DNA of 58,969 nt from JADFRG01 sp046759305 (GTDB taxonomy: Bacteria; Chloroflexota; Anaerolineae; Anaerolineales; E44-bin32): contig JBHIBY010000003.1 of NCBI GenBank assembly GCA_046759305.1, forward strand, positions 1 to 58,969, written 5' to 3'. A program made the translations under genes and the position numbers. The notes below the pieces were generated by a model. It was not told the origin of the DNA. It saw nothing but the letters and a program-made list of their open reading frames with translations, and searched no databases. Within the stretch, counting starts at the first letter, position 1. Each line of letters starts with the position of its first letter. Shown in pieces: positions 16,237-25,851 of the stretch.

Positions 16237-17604
16237 GTGCATGAACTGACGGTTATCGGTGGGGGGCTAGCGGGATCGGAAGCGGCTTGGCAGCTCGCAG
16301 AGCGTGGACAAGACGTGCGGCTCTTCGAGATGCGCCCCGGCCTCAGCACAGGTGCACACGCCACTGAGCAGCTTGCAGAATTGGTCTGCTCGAATTCATT
16401 GGGTTCTCAGCTTCCAGATCGAGCACCGGGGGTTTTGCTCGCCGAACTGGAGCATTTGGGTTCGATGCTTATCGAGTGTGCAAGAGCCTGCGAAGTTCCA
16501 GCAGGGGGCGCTTTAGCCGTTGATCGATCCGCCTTCGCAAATGGCGTAACCGAAAGGCTCGAACAGCATCCCCGAATCGAAGTCATTCGAGAAGAGAGGC
16601 GTACTGTGCCCGAAGGCATCGTCGTGATCGCAACTGGCCCGCTGACTTCGCCCTCTATGTCCGCCGAACTGACCCGGATCAGTGGGGAGGAGTATCTGTA
16701 CTTCTTCGATGCTATATCGCCAATTGTCGAAGCTGACAGCATCGACTTTAAGCTCGCCTTTCGAGCATCCCGGTATGGGCGGGGAGTCAATGAAGTGGGG
16801 GACTACATCAATTGCCCCATGAGCGAGGACGAATACTTTAACTTTGTACACGCCCTCTTATCCGCCGAGCGCATCCCACTGCGATCATTCGAAAACGAAA
16901 TCTCGGCTGGCGTGCGTGCTGGAATGCACCAGTACTTCGAGTCGTGTCTCCCGGTGGAAATCCTGGCAGAGCGAGGGGAATTGTCCCTGGCGTACGGGCC
17001 GTTGCGCCCAGTCGGCTTAATAGACCCCAGAACAGGCTACAGACCGTTCGCTGTCGTCCAGCTCCGCCAAGACGACCTGGCAGGGGATCTGTACAACCTG
17101 GTGGGTTTCCAGACCAACCTGCGATACGCTGATCAACGCCGCGTCTTGCGCATGATCCCTGGACTGAAGTATGCGCAATTTGCTCGCTATGGTCAGATGC
17201 ATCGGAATACATTCATGAATTCGCCCGGGGTCTTGCTCCCAACGCTTCAATTCCGTAGCAGGGAGGAGCTGTTTTTTGCCGGGCAGATCACCGGCGTCGA
17301 GGGATACATGGGCAATATCGCGACCGGCTTGCTAGCTGGAGTCAACGCTGCGCGATTAGCCAATAGCGCCGTGCCTTTGGAGATGCCGGCGGAAACGATG
17401 CTTGGCGCTTTATGTCATTACATCACTCATGCCGATGCCAAGAATTTCCAGCCCATGAAGGCCAACTTCGGAATCATGCCTTCCCTGCCTCTAGGGAAAC
17501 GATTGAACCGACGTCAACGTGCTCAGGCGTATGCCGAACGCTCGAAGCTGGTTCTCGCTGAGTATTGGCCCGCGCAAAGGGAGCCACAGCGATTACCTAG
17601 GTAG
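16237..17604 (+). CDS. trmFO: Methylenetetrahydrofolate-tRNA (uracil-5-)-methyltransferase TrmFO
   Basis: A 455-residue flavoenzyme that makes ribothymidine at position 54 of tRNA using methylene-tetrahydrofolate and FADH2. The N-terminal Rossmann motif VIGGGLAGSEAAWQL binds FAD. The family signatures AELVCSNSLGS (catalytic Cys near residue 51) and FESCLPVE (second functional Cys near 225) are both intact, as is the C-terminal GVEGYMGNIATGLLAG. I chose the GTG at 16237; the ATG four bases later is out of frame. It is divergent from rpoN, and its promoter implies leaderless translation. Confidence 0.96.
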   Translation: MHELTVIGGGLAGSEAAWQLAERGQDVRLFEMRPGLSTGAHATEQLAELVCSNSLGSQLPDRAPGVLLAELEHLGSMLIECARACEVPAGGALAVDRSAFANGVTERLEQHPRIEVIREERRTVPEGIVVIATGPLTSPSMSAELTRISGEEYLYFFDAISPIVEADSIDFKLAFRASRYGRGVNEVGDYINCPMSEDEYFNFVHALLSAERIPLRSFENEISAGVRAGMHQYFESCLPVEILAERGELSLAYGPLRPVGLIDPRTGYRPFAVVQLRQDDLAGDLYNLVGFQTNLRYADQRRVLRMIPGLKYAQFARYGQMHRNTFMNSPGVLLPTLQFRSREELFFAGQITGVEGYMGNIATGLLAGVNAARLANSAVPLEMPAETMLGALCHYITHADAKNFQPMKANFGIMPSLPLGKRLNRRQRAQAYAERSKLVLAEYWPAQREPQRLPR

Positions 17605-17624
17605 CTGGTTTCAGCTTCTCCCAA

Positions 17625-17648
17625 GGAGCGGTCCGCAAGCGGCGCTCC
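17625..17648 (+). terminator. Hairpin between trmFO and hflX
   Basis: GGAGCG (17625-17630) pairs with CGCTCC (17643-17648), with a second inner CCGC/GCGG stem. It lacks a T tract and lies immediately before the hflX -10 box. It could end trmFO messages or act as an operator. Confidence 0.5.
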
Positions 17649-17651
17649 AGC

Positions 17652-17657
17652 TATAAT
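17652..17657 (+). promoter_or_regulatory. -10 element of hflX, leaderless type
   Basis: A perfect TATAAT ends 6 bases before the ATG at 17664, placing the transcription start at the A of the start codon. No Shine-Dalgarno sequence is present. Confidence 0.7.
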
Positions 17658-17663
17658 GGCGCC

Positions 17664-19031
17664 ATGGGAAAGCAGGCACTACCAACGGAACGCCCTCGGG
17701 AGCGCGCGCTGCTCGTTGGTGTGGAGCTCCGAGGAAGTAACCCCATTCTTTCATTGGACGGCTCGCTCAAAGAGTTAGCTTTGCTAGCTGACTCGGCCGG
17801 TCTGTCCGTCGTTGGAGAGATCAGACAGCGGCTGCAAAAGCCGGATCCGAAGACCTATATTGGCTCAGGCAAAGTGAGGGAGATCCGGGCCATGGCTGAG
17901 GAAACTCTTGCAGACGTCGTCCTCTTTGACGAAGAGCTCTCGCCGCGCCATCAGCGCGAACTAGAGCGGGAATTCGACGAAGATGTACGGATAATAGACC
18001 GCACTGCGCTGATCCTCGATGTATTTGCGCAGCATGCGCGAACAAGGGAGGGTGCGCTCCAGGTAGAGCTCGCGCAATATGAGTACCGACTCCCGCGTTT
18101 GACGAGAGCCTGGACTCACCTGGCAAGGCAGGCCGGCGGCGGAGCGGGGCGCACTGGTGCTTCAGGCGGAGTTGGGTTGCGTGGACCCGGTGAGACACAG
18201 CTGGAGGTAGATAGGCGAGATATCAGCAGGCGCATCGATCACCTGAAAGGTGAGATTGAAAAGGTGCGAGCCCACAGGGGGAGATATCGCTCCAGACGCC
18301 GCAGTTCCCAGGTCCCCACGGTTGCACTGGTCGGATACACCAACGCAGGCAAATCCACACTGCTCAATTACCTAGCAGAGGAAAGAATCTATGTGGCTGA
18401 TCAGTTATTTGCCACTCTGGATCCAACAACCCGCCGTATTGAGCTGCCAGGCGGCAAGGCGATCCTGGTAACCGATACTGTGGGATTCATACAAAAGCTG
18501 CCTACAACGCTTGTGGCAGCCTTCCAGGCTACGCTGGAGGAGATCTCAGAGGCTGACCTACTGGTTCACGTGGTCGATATCACTCATTCAGATGCGTCTG
18601 CCCAGGCAAGGAGCGTAATGGAGACCTTGAAAGACATTGGTGCGGATGAGTTGCCAATTGTCACAGCTGCAAACAAAATCGATGTACTCATAGATGCCGA
18701 GACAACGACTAATCTTTTCCCGGAAGCGGTACGGATCTCCGCTCTCAGAGGAACGGGCATCGCTAAGCTACTGGCGGCCATCGAGTATGAGTTGTACGTC
18801 GTCATGGTGCCAATCAGCGTCAACCTTCCATATGCGCAAGGTCGCCTGATCGGCCTGTTTCATGAGCATGGGCTCGTCGAGAGTGAGCAGCACGTTGATG
18901 GCTTAGTGAAGATGGAGGGGAGGGTGCCTAGGCGCCTTGCGTGGGCATTCGAGCCATATGCTGATCAGCACCCTGCGCGGGCCGGCTCCGATCCCCTGGG
19001 CGAGGACCTAGAGGAACCTGCGCTTGGTTGA
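17664..19031 (+). CDS. hflX: GTPase HflX (ribosome-associated)
   Basis: A 455-residue protein with the HflX N-terminal domain, including KPDPKTYIGSGKVREI, followed by the glycine-rich linker GGGAGRTGASGGVGLRGPGE and a GTPase domain. G1 is GYTNAGKST, G3 is DTVGFIQKLP and G4 is AANKID. HflX binds the 50S subunit, splits stalled or hibernating 70S ribosomes and hydrolyses GTP. The start follows a TATAAT by 6 bases. The 3' end overlaps the next gene by 8 bases. Confidence 0.95.
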   Translation: MGKQALPTERPRERALLVGVELRGSNPILSLDGSLKELALLADSAGLSVVGEIRQRLQKPDPKTYIGSGKVREIRAMAEETLADVVLFDEELSPRHQRELEREFDEDVRIIDRTALILDVFAQHARTREGALQVELAQYEYRLPRLTRAWTHLARQAGGGAGRTGASGGVGLRGPGETQLEVDRRDISRRIDHLKGEIEKVRAHRGRYRSRRRSSQVPTVALVGYTNAGKSTLLNYLAEERIYVADQLFATLDPTTRRIELPGGKAILVTDTVGFIQKLPTTLVAAFQATLEEISEADLLVHVVDITHSDASAQARSVMETLKDIGADELPIVTAANKIDVLIDAETTTNLFPEAVRISALRGTGIAKLLAAIEYELYVVMVPISVNLPYAQGRLIGLFHEHGLVESEQHVDGLVKMEGRVPRRLAWAFEPYADQHPARAGSDPLGEDLEEPALG

Positions 19032-21942
19032 TGCCCAAGCGCAGAAGGAGCTTCGCGAGCTACTCGAAGAGCGACTTCGCGGGGAAGTGCGCTTCGACCC
19101 ATACGCTCGATCTCTATATTCCACGGATGCTTCCAATCACCAGATCACGCCGCTAGGCGTCGTACTTCCGAAGTCCGAGGAAGATCTCTTCTCAGTCGTC
19201 GAAACCGTCGCGCAACTGGGCGTCCCGCTGCTTCCCAGGGGTGGAGGAACCAGCCTCTCAGGTGCGGCCGTAGGCGAAGCGCTGATTCTCGATTGCTCCA
19301 AATATCTGGCTCAAATTCATAGCATCGACGCCGAATCCATGTCAGCAGAAGTTGGCCCAGGAGTGGTCTGCAATCAGCTGAATACGGCGGCGGCAACAAT
19401 GGGCCTCATGTATGGGCCGGATCCAGCCTCAGCGGATCGTGCGACATTCGGGGGCATGATCGGGACCAATGCAACAGGCGCGCACTCCATTCGCTACGGA
19501 ATGACAGCCGATCATGTTCTTGCAGTTGACGCGGTCTTGGCCGACGGCTCGGCTGCGCATTTCGAAGACATCAGTGTGAGGCAGGCTAAGCATAAGGCCG
19601 GTGGTAGAGGGTTGGAGGCAGGAATATACGCTGCAGCCCTGACCGTAAAAGGCAAATATGCCGACGCTGTGGAGGAGAGATGGCCGCGTACGTGGCGTCG
19701 TTCCTCCGGCTACAGCTTGAATTACTTGACCCAATACACCCCGGGGAAGCCGGCAGCCTGGTACCACGATCAATATCCGCCTGAATCTGAGTTCAATCTT
19801 GCCCCGCTGCTCTGCGGATCAGAGGGCACCCTGGCTGTGATGCGAAGAGCGGAAGTTAGGCTCGTCGCCCGGCCCCCACACAAGATCTTAGTCGTTTTGG
19901 GATTTGGTAGCGTAGCCCAGGCCTGCGACTATGCACCGGCCATACTGGAGTCAGAACCGGCGGCAGTAGAACTGATCCCTCGCACGTTGATCGAGCGAGC
20001 CCGAGCGGTTCCCGCCTATGCGCGACGACTGAACTTTGTTGACGGGGACCCAGCGGCATTGCTGGTAGTCGAATATGCGGGCAATTCCCAAGCAAAGGTG
20101 CAGGCGGCTGCACAAGAGCTCGGACATCGTGGGCGAATCCTGGCTGATAGCGCGGAGCGGGCTGACTTGTGGGCTGTACGGAAGGCTGGCCTGGGACTGT
20201 TGATGTCAGTTCCTGGAGACGCCAAACCCATAACCTTCATGGAAGACGTGGCAGTTCCGGTAGAGCAGCTCAGCCGGTATGTCCGGGAAGCCGATCGTCT
20301 GCTCGAAGCAAATGGGACGCACGGTGAGTGGTACGCACACGCCTCGGCCGGGTGCCTACATATGCGCCCTTTGGTCAACTTAAAGACAGCCGAGGGCGTG
20401 CAACAAATGCGAGCCATAGCCGATGCAGTGGTAGACCTCGCAATCAGCATGGGTGGAACCATTTCCGGGGAACACGGCGACGGTCTTTCACACACAGAAT
20501 ACAACGAACGGTTATTTGGCGACGAGCTGATGCAAGCCTTTCGTGAAATCAAGGGTGCGTTCGATCCTCATGGCATTCTAAACCCGGGAAAGGTGGTCGA
20601 TCCGACTGAGCAAAGCATACGGCTCGACATAAACCTTCGCTACGGTCCCGAATACGTCACTCTAGAGCCTGAAACGGTTTTCGCCTTCGCGAAAGAGGGT
20701 GGATTCTCAAGGGCGGTCGAGGCATGCACCGGGGTCGGTATTTGTCGCAAGGCAGGCGGAGTCATGTGCCCGTCGTTCCAGGCCACGCTCGATGAAACGC
20801 ATTCGACGCGCGGGAGGGCAAACGCGCTGAGATCATCGATCTCAGGTAGCTTGCCAGCCGACAGCATGACTAGCCGAGAGATCTATGAGATCCTGGATCT
20901 CTGCATTGAGTGCAAGGGGTGCAAAGCGGAGTGTCCGACGCAAGTAGACATGGCCCGATTGAAAGCCGAATTCTTGGCCCACTATCACACGGCGCATGGG
21001 TTGCCCTTTAGGAGCCGGCTGTTCGGCGAAATTGCCTCATTCTTCAAGGTCGTGCAGCCCATGGCGCCTCTGGTCAATTTCGCATCCCGGCTGACGCCAT
21101 TTCGCTGGTTACTTGGAAAAGCCGTGCGAATAGCTCCACAGCGCATCCTTCCTAAACTTGCCACCAAACGGTTCAGCGGTCAGATTGAGGGGAGAGCCAA
21201 CCACGAGGCCAAGAGGCGAGTGGCGTTTTTTCTTGATACCTACACAGAATTCAATAACCCTGAGATTGGCATGGCAGCTTTCCGGCTGCTGCACGCGGCC
21301 GGATTCGAGGCCGAAATGGTGCCAGAGCAAGTGTGTTGTGGGCGCCCGCTTATCTCAAAGGGCATGTTGGGGCGAGCTAAGCAGAACGCGAAACGAAATG
21401 TTCAAGCACTCGCTCCCTATGTGCGTGAAGGGGTACGAATCGTTGGATTAGAGCCGTCTTGCATTTCAGCATTGAGGGATGAGTACACCGATCTTCTTCC
21501 GGACGATCCGGCGGCGGCTGATGTTGCTCAATCAGCGATCTTGATAGAGGAGTTCATGGTGGAGCAAAACCTTTTAGTGGATCTTGAATTTCGGTCCGGG
21601 AATGAGCGCATCGTGTTCCACAATCACTGCCACACGAAGTCATTGATCGGTAGCCAGGCCACCACCGCGCTGCTACGTGCGTCAGGGCGGGAGGTGGAGG
21701 AAATACCCTCCGGCTGCTGTGGAATGGCTGGCTCCTTCGGCTATGAAGCAGAGCATTACGAGCTCTCAAGACAAATTGGCGAATTGGAACTGTTTCCCGC
21801 TGTTCGAAAGGCTGTAGATAATCAGGAAAACGTGCGATTTGTGGCCCCCGGCATGTCATGCAGAGCACAGATTCAGGACGGAACTGCGGTTCAGGCCCAG
21901 CACCCGGTTCAGTTATTAGCTGAGCTGCTTGTCGACAAATAG
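19024..21942 (+). CDS. FAD-linked oxidase fused to an iron-sulfur (CCG) domain, D-lactate/glycolate dehydrogenase-like
   Basis: A 972-residue fusion. It has an FAD-binding PCMH domain (about 35-270, with PLLPRGGGTSLSGAAVG), a GlcD-type C-terminal oxidase domain (about 290-540, with GEHGDGL), a ferredoxin-like part with CTGVGICRKAGGVMCPS (near 570) and CIECKGCKAECPT (near 625), and two CCG-type cysteine domains (VCCGRPLISKG and SGCCGMAGSFGYE). Such single-chain enzymes oxidise D-2-hydroxyacids and pass electrons to a quinone or ferredoxin-type acceptor. The substrate is not determinable here. The start is a TTG overlapping the hflX stop by 8 bases, since the nearby ATG is out of frame. Confidence 0.88.
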   Translation: MVDAQAQKELRELLEERLRGEVRFDPYARSLYSTDASNHQITPLGVVLPKSEEDLFSVVETVAQLGVPLLPRGGGTSLSGAAVGEALILDCSKYLAQIHSIDAESMSAEVGPGVVCNQLNTAAATMGLMYGPDPASADRATFGGMIGTNATGAHSIRYGMTADHVLAVDAVLADGSAAHFEDISVRQAKHKAGGRGLEAGIYAAALTVKGKYADAVEERWPRTWRRSSGYSLNYLTQYTPGKPAAWYHDQYPPESEFNLAPLLCGSEGTLAVMRRAEVRLVARPPHKILVVLGFGSVAQACDYAPAILESEPAAVELIPRTLIERARAVPAYARRLNFVDGDPAALLVVEYAGNSQAKVQAAAQELGHRGRILADSAERADLWAVRKAGLGLLMSVPGDAKPITFMEDVAVPVEQLSRYVREADRLLEANGTHGEWYAHASAGCLHMRPLVNLKTAEGVQQMRAIADAVVDLAISMGGTISGEHGDGLSHTEYNERLFGDELMQAFREIKGAFDPHGILNPGKVVDPTEQSIRLDINLRYGPEYVTLEPETVFAFAKEGGFSRAVEACTGVGICRKAGGVMCPSFQATLDETHSTRGRANALRSSISGSLPADSMTSREIYEILDLCIECKGCKAECPTQVDMARLKAEFLAHYHTAHGLPFRSRLFGEIASFFKVVQPMAPLVNFASRLTPFRWLLGKAVRIAPQRILPKLATKRFSGQIEGRANHEAKRRVAFFLDTYTEFNNPEIGMAAFRLLHAAGFEAEMVPEQVCCGRPLISKGMLGRAKQNAKRNVQALAPYVREGVRIVGLEPSCISALRDEYTDLLPDDPAAADVAQSAILIEEFMVEQNLLVDLEFRSGNERIVFHNHCHTKSLIGSQATTALLRASGREVEEIPSGCCGMAGSFGYEAEHYELSRQIGELELFPAVRKAVDNQENVRFVAPGMSCRAQIQDGTAVQAQHPVQLLAELLVDK

Positions 21943-21960
21943 CCTTCAATTCTCCTTGCC

Positions 21961-21975
21961 ATTGCGCATAGCCAT
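21961..21975 (+). repeat. 15-bp repeat, copy 1, beside the recombinase gene
   Basis: ATTGCGCATAGCCAT lies in the AT-rich gap between the oxidoreductase and recombinase genes. The same 15 bases occur at 25852-25866, and an inverted copy with one change at 25912-25926. The first 11 bases resemble one arm of Xer/dif-type sites (GCGCATA). Function is not shown. Confidence 0.6.
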
Positions 21976-22077
21976 AATTACAAATACACACGGACGGTGA
22001 ATCCAGCCTTACACAGTCTAGCTAGCAACTTCTATAAGAGTGAAATAGAGGAGGGGAAATAGCAGCGCTATTTGAGG

Positions 22078-23064
22078 CTAAGTTTCGTCCTCGAAGATCT
22101 CATGGTAGCCTCGATCGAGTTCATTGTCCGAGAGATGCGCATAGCGCTGCGTGACGGCGATGCTCTTGTGACGTGCGAGTTCCTGAGCTAGCTTTAGATT
22201 TCCTCCAGATCCTCGCAAGACGGTCGTTACGAAGAAGTGCCTGAACGAATGCGGCGTGATTGCAGCGCTTTGGCGATCGCCGAGCGCCTGGCGGGCACGT
22301 GCGTGGACGATGGAGCGCGCAGTGGTGGTTGATATGGGGAGGACTCGCTTTCCGGCGCCTTTGTCATGCCGAGCAAAGATTGGGAGTGCGCTAATGGGGC
22401 GACCTGAGGCCCCATCAAGCACGGACCGGCGGTCTAGATAGTTCTTCATGTGCCGCAAGGTGCGCCTAGAGAAGCGCACGACTGCCTCGCGGTCCCCTTT
22501 GCCAATTAGAATGGCCCGGCCCTCATTCCAGTCGATATCCCCACGGCGCATGCCGACTGCCTCATGAACTCGCAATCCGGTATCGGCGAGCGTGAAGAGC
22601 AAGGTGCGGTCGCGCAAAGCGCGCAGCCAATCTCGCTCGTCAGAATCATCAGAGGCAACAAGCGTCTTGGCATAGTCCAAAATGCTCTCGATGTCACGTC
22701 GTGGGAACTGGGGCAATCGCTGCCCGGGCCGTCTGGCACGTCGCCGGATGAGCAGTCGCAGCCTCGGAAGGTTGATATCAGCCTCATTTTCTGCGGCCAG
22801 GTATTCGTACCAGCCGGTGAGAGCTGTCAGGTACAGGCGCTCGCTCGCAGGCGAATAGGAAGCCAGGTAGCTCGCGAAATCAACAATCCAGTTCTCTGAG
22901 ACTTCCCGCACATCCATGGTTTCTGGCTCGTGGTCGTGATCCCGCAAGCTATCGCTAAAGGCGTTGACCGCGTTTCTATAGGTACGGGCAGTATTTGGGC
23001 TGCGGGAGGTCGCGACTCCAGCAAGATATTCTTCCAGCGTGTCGTGGACGGTTGCAGCGCTCAT
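22078..23064 (-). CDS. Tyrosine recombinase / integrase (Xer-like)
   Basis: A 328-residue protein. The N-terminal SAM-like core-binding domain spans about 5-115. The catalytic domain (about 125-325) has the full active site: Arg in DTGLRVHE, Lys in GKGDRE, HSFRH (His-x-x-Arg), His in ARHKSIAVT and the nucleophilic Tyr in TQRYAHLS. Size and spacing fit Xer-type or small integron/phage integrases, and no other mobile-element genes lie near. The promoter region carries the inverted repeat GGCTA-GTAT-TAGCC just before the ATG, possibly an operator. It may be a chromosome-dimer resolvase or the relic of an integration event next to smpB-ssrA. Confidence 0.9.
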   Translation of the reverse strand: MSAATVHDTLEEYLAGVATSRSPNTARTYRNAVNAFSDSLRDHDHEPETMDVREVSENWIVDFASYLASYSPASERLYLTALTGWYEYLAAENEADINLPRLRLLIRRRARRPGQRLPQFPRRDIESILDYAKTLVASDDSDERDWLRALRDRTLLFTLADTGLRVHEAVGMRRGDIDWNEGRAILIGKGDREAVVRFSRRTLRHMKNYLDRRSVLDGASGRPISALPIFARHDKGAGKRVLPISTTTARSIVHARARQALGDRQSAAITPHSFRHFFVTTVLRGSGGNLKLAQELARHKSIAVTQRYAHLSDNELDRGYHEIFEDET

Positions 23065-23419
23065 TCTTGGCTAATACTAGCCACAGTATTCGATCGGCGA
23101 AAGCCGGCCGTTGCGAGCTCCCCCGCACCGTGAGCTATCTTTGCGATAATAATACTTATCATAACCATAAACGATTATATAGATACTTCCCTTAAAGTCA
23201 ACCTACTCCCCATTCAACTGGAGTTCCAGACCATCTATGTATCAGATCTGCGGGTCCATGAACAAGAGAATCGATTCGAAGACAAAACAATCTTATCGTT
23301 AGGAGGTGCCCTACCCTATTTGCGCCAGGTAACGGGCCTTGGATATGACTGGAATTGACGAAAATGCCGCTATTGAGTGGATTCTGGCGTGGATAGTTGC
23401 GAAATCACGCGAGCAGGGG
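23065..23419. other. 355-base AT-rich gap without a gene
   Basis: The region lies between the recombinase promoter and the 3' end of the HD-GYP regulator. It is visibly richer in A/T than its surroundings (for example around 23146-23200). I see no convincing ORF, tRNA or terminator. Short plus-strand ORFs in it lack start signals or family resemblance. It may hold regulatory or attachment sequence for the recombinase. Confidence 0.5.
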
Positions 23420-24448
23420 CTACAGGGTTGTGATGAGACTGTCGTCTTCAGCGATGGATTGAACGCTGGCGTGGATCTTGGCGATATCTCCACGGTGCCA
23501 GCACCGCTCAAACGCCTCGACGATTGCAGGGTCAAACTGCTGTCCAGATTGGGAAAGGATCTCTTCAAAAGCCTCCTGTGCGGACAAAGCCGCACGATAA
23601 GGTCTATCGGAGGTCATGGCATGGAAGGTATCTGCTACCGCGAGCAGACGGGCACCGATCGGGATGTCCTCGCCGGCAAGCTTATCTGGATACCCCCCGC
23701 CATCCCAGCGCTCGTGGTGATGCCGAACCACAGGCAGCGCTGAATCTAGATACGGATTACCCTCAATCATATGCGCACCATAGACCGTGTGCATGCGCAT
23801 TTCATCCCACTCGGCCTCGTTCAGAGGTCCGGTCTTCGACAGCACTTTCTCGGGAACACCAATCTTGCCCACATCGTGCAGAATCGCACCAAACTCGAGA
23901 GCCTCGAGGTCATCCTGGACCCAACCGAGCTCTAAACCAAGTGCCTGGGAGTAAGCGTTCACCGCCTCGACATGACGTAGAGTGTATTCCCCGGCGCGTG
24001 CCTCAATGGCGTTGGCCATGGCACGCAGAACCGCCTTCAACTGCACAAGCATAAGCTCATCTGTGCGCTGCAGTCGCGCTCGAACGGCTGAAAGCAATTC
24101 GGGTCTGGTGACCGGCTTAGTAATGTAGTCGTCTACGCCGAGCGCCTTGGCGGCAAAGATGTCTTCGCGCGTCCCACGCGCAGTCACGAAAATGAAAGGG
24201 ATGGCCGCGCCATTTGGGCGCTGACGGACGGCCTTGTACAACTCAATGCCATCCATGCCAGGCATAGAGATGTCCGACATGATCAATGCTGGTTTTTCAT
24301 CACGGAGTGCTACTAAGGCATCTTTGCCGTTCGTAGCGGTGCTAACCACAAACCCTGAGCCTTCCAAAATGTCACGGAAGGCCACAAGCATGGCAGGATC
24401 GTCCTCCACGATCAGCAGAGTAGCGCCCTCGACTTGTGTTTCGGTCAT
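23420..24448 (-). CDS. Response regulator with HD-GYP domain
   Basis: A 342-residue protein. The receiver domain (about 8-125) has the acidic pocket VEDDP, phospho-acceptor Asp in MSDISMPGMDG and Lys in YITKP. The HD-GYP domain (about 145-330) has HDVGKIGVP, HHERWDGGGYP and the typical ADTFHAMTSDRPYR. HD-GYP proteins hydrolyse cyclic di-GMP (or related dinucleotides) with a metal centre, and all listed metal ligands are present. I prefer the ATG at 24448 over 24514 because the receiver begins just after it and GGGGG lies about 10 bases upstream. No kinase is adjacent, so its input is unknown. Confidence 0.9.
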   Translation of the reverse strand: MTETQVEGATLLIVEDDPAMLVAFRDILEGSGFVVSTATNGKDALVALRDEKPALIMSDISMPGMDGIELYKAVRQRPNGAAIPFIFVTARGTREDIFAAKALGVDDYITKPVTRPELLSAVRARLQRTDELMLVQLKAVLRAMANAIEARAGEYTLRHVEAVNAYSQALGLELGWVQDDLEALEFGAILHDVGKIGVPEKVLSKTGPLNEAEWDEMRMHTVYGAHMIEGNPYLDSALPVVRHHHERWDGGGYPDKLAGEDIPIGARLLAVADTFHAMTSDRPYRAALSAQEAFEEILSQSGQQFDPAIVEAFERCWHRGDIAKIHASVQSIAEDDSLITTL

Positions 24449-24551
24449 CGCGTGGTAGCCCCCAATGTGGATCTCTTTGAACCTTAGGCAGGCACAATTA
24501 TTGTCACGAGCCAAGATTGGCGCAATGTTACGCTGGTCTATCTTGGAGGTT

Positions 24552-24557
24552 TATACT
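24552..24557 (+). promoter_or_regulatory. Probable -10 element of smpB
   Basis: TATACT lies 37 bases upstream of the GTG start at 24595. No good -35 hexamer at 16-18 bases is seen. The predicted start near 24564 excludes longer upstream in-frame starts. Confidence 0.5.
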
Positions 24558-24594
24558 CACTTCTGCTCTCGAAAGCTTGGAGCCAGGACCCAAA

Positions 24595-25047
24595 GTGAGC
24601 AAACGGATCGTAGCCAGGAACCGAAAAGCAATGCGTGATTTTACGCTCGAGGATCGTCTTGAGGCGGGAATTTCACTGCTGGGTTCCGAGGTCAAAGCAG
24701 TACGTGCCGGGCAAGTCAGCCTTAACGAAGCGCATGTCGCCATTGAAGCTGGCGAGGCCTGGCTGTTGAACGCGCATATCGCGGCATACGAACCCGCCAG
24801 CCAGCGGAATCATGAGCCGCGCCGGCCGCGCAAGCTACTCCTACACCGCCGCGAACTCGATCAGATCGGTGCTAAAGTGAAGCAACGTGGGTACACCTTG
24901 ATCCCGGTGCAAATGTATCTTACCCACGGCCTGGCTAAAGTCGAGATCGCACTGGCCAAGGGAAAGCGCCAGTACGATAAGCGGCGAGAGATTGCGGAGC
25001 GCGACGCCGAGCGTGAAATGCAGCGGGCACTTCGGCGAAAGCGATGA
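24595..25047 (+). CDS. smpB: SsrA-binding protein SmpB
   Basis: A 150-residue protein, normal for the family. SmpB binds the tRNA-like part of tmRNA and delivers it to stalled ribosomes. The typical core is present: RNRKAMRDFTLEDRLEAGI, SEVKAVRAGQVSLNEAHV, and the basic C-terminal tail AKGKRQYDKRREIAERDAER that forms a helix in the mRNA channel. The GTG start at 24595 follows CCAGGA by 6 bases, and the protein then begins VSKRIVARNRKA like other SmpBs. It overlaps the next gene by 4 bases and lies 1 kb upstream of ssrA. Confidence 0.96.
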   Translation: MSKRIVARNRKAMRDFTLEDRLEAGISLLGSEVKAVRAGQVSLNEAHVAIEAGEAWLLNAHIAAYEPASQRNHEPRRPRKLLLHRRELDQIGAKVKQRGYTLIPVQMYLTHGLAKVEIALAKGKRQYDKRREIAERDAEREMQRALRRKR

Positions 25048-25829
25048 CGCAGCGCTCGATCGCTGCGATCAACCGGCTTCCTGAAACCCGGAAGCGTGGA
25101 ATCTACACCCGCTTCATCCCTACCCAACTTCTTGACCAATTCAATATCGATCATTCGCTCGAGGATGCTCATGGGTCGTCGCTAGCTAAATTCAGCTACC
25201 GGGACGGGTCAACCGATTTTGTGATTGAGCTGAAGCACGAAGTCGATGCAGAGGATCCGTTGTTTTACGCTCATCTCGCAGACACGATGAATGGCCAGAT
25301 CCATGTGCTGCTTTACATCGTGAACGACCCGCGCTCCGAGCGCTACGATGTAGACCGAATGCCCGATGGCCGTCGTACTCAATTCGGTCTGGAGCTGCGC
25401 AATTTGGAGGCGGAGCGCGCTGCTATGCAAGCTGGCTTGGCGCCGGGTCAGATCCGACAAGGCCTACGCTCAATGCCCTACGCTATCCCAAGTTTCGAGG
25501 CTTTTGTCGGATCCTTGGGACACTCAGTATTCTTCATTGAACCGCTGTTCTATCACAATGCAGTGATCTTTGAACGTTATGGCTTTGCATATATCCAGGG
25601 TAAGCGCCGAATGGAAGCGCTTCATCGCGGCTTTCAGCCGGGCGCGCGGCTCACGCTAAAACTCGATGGATCCACCCCATTTCGCGGCCCTTCCAATGCG
25701 ACGACGATCCGCGGTAGGAGCTGGGCTGTTCACGATGGGATCGCAGAGGAACCCTACACGGGGGTTACTATGTATAAGCGCTTGGGTGAGCACGCGCAGA
25801 TCAACACCTTCCCCGAAGCAATCTGGTAG
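25044..25829 (+). CDS. Uncharacterised protein coupled to smpB
   Basis: A 261-residue soluble protein with no family I can name. It starts with an ATGA overlap on the smpB stop, so it is translationally coupled. Visible features are a Tyr/Phe-rich middle (SVFFIEPLFYHNAVIFERYGFAYIQGKRRMEALHRGF, about 161-197) with scattered His and Glu residues that could form a metal or substrate site, and a C terminus with several Gly/Thr/Trp positions. It sits exactly between smpB and ssrA. A role in ribosome rescue is possible but only by position. Confidence 0.75.
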   Translation: MTQRSIAAINRLPETRKRGIYTRFIPTQLLDQFNIDHSLEDAHGSSLAKFSYRDGSTDFVIELKHEVDAEDPLFYAHLADTMNGQIHVLLYIVNDPRSERYDVDRMPDGRRTQFGLELRNLEAERAAMQAGLAPGQIRQGLRSMPYAIPSFEAFVGSLGHSVFFIEPLFYHNAVIFERYGFAYIQGKRRMEALHRGFQPGARLTLKLDGSTPFRGPSNATTIRGRSWAVHDGIAEEPYTGVTMYKRLGEHAQINTFPEAIW

Positions 25830-25851
25830 CTGCGTCTATAACTTTATGTCT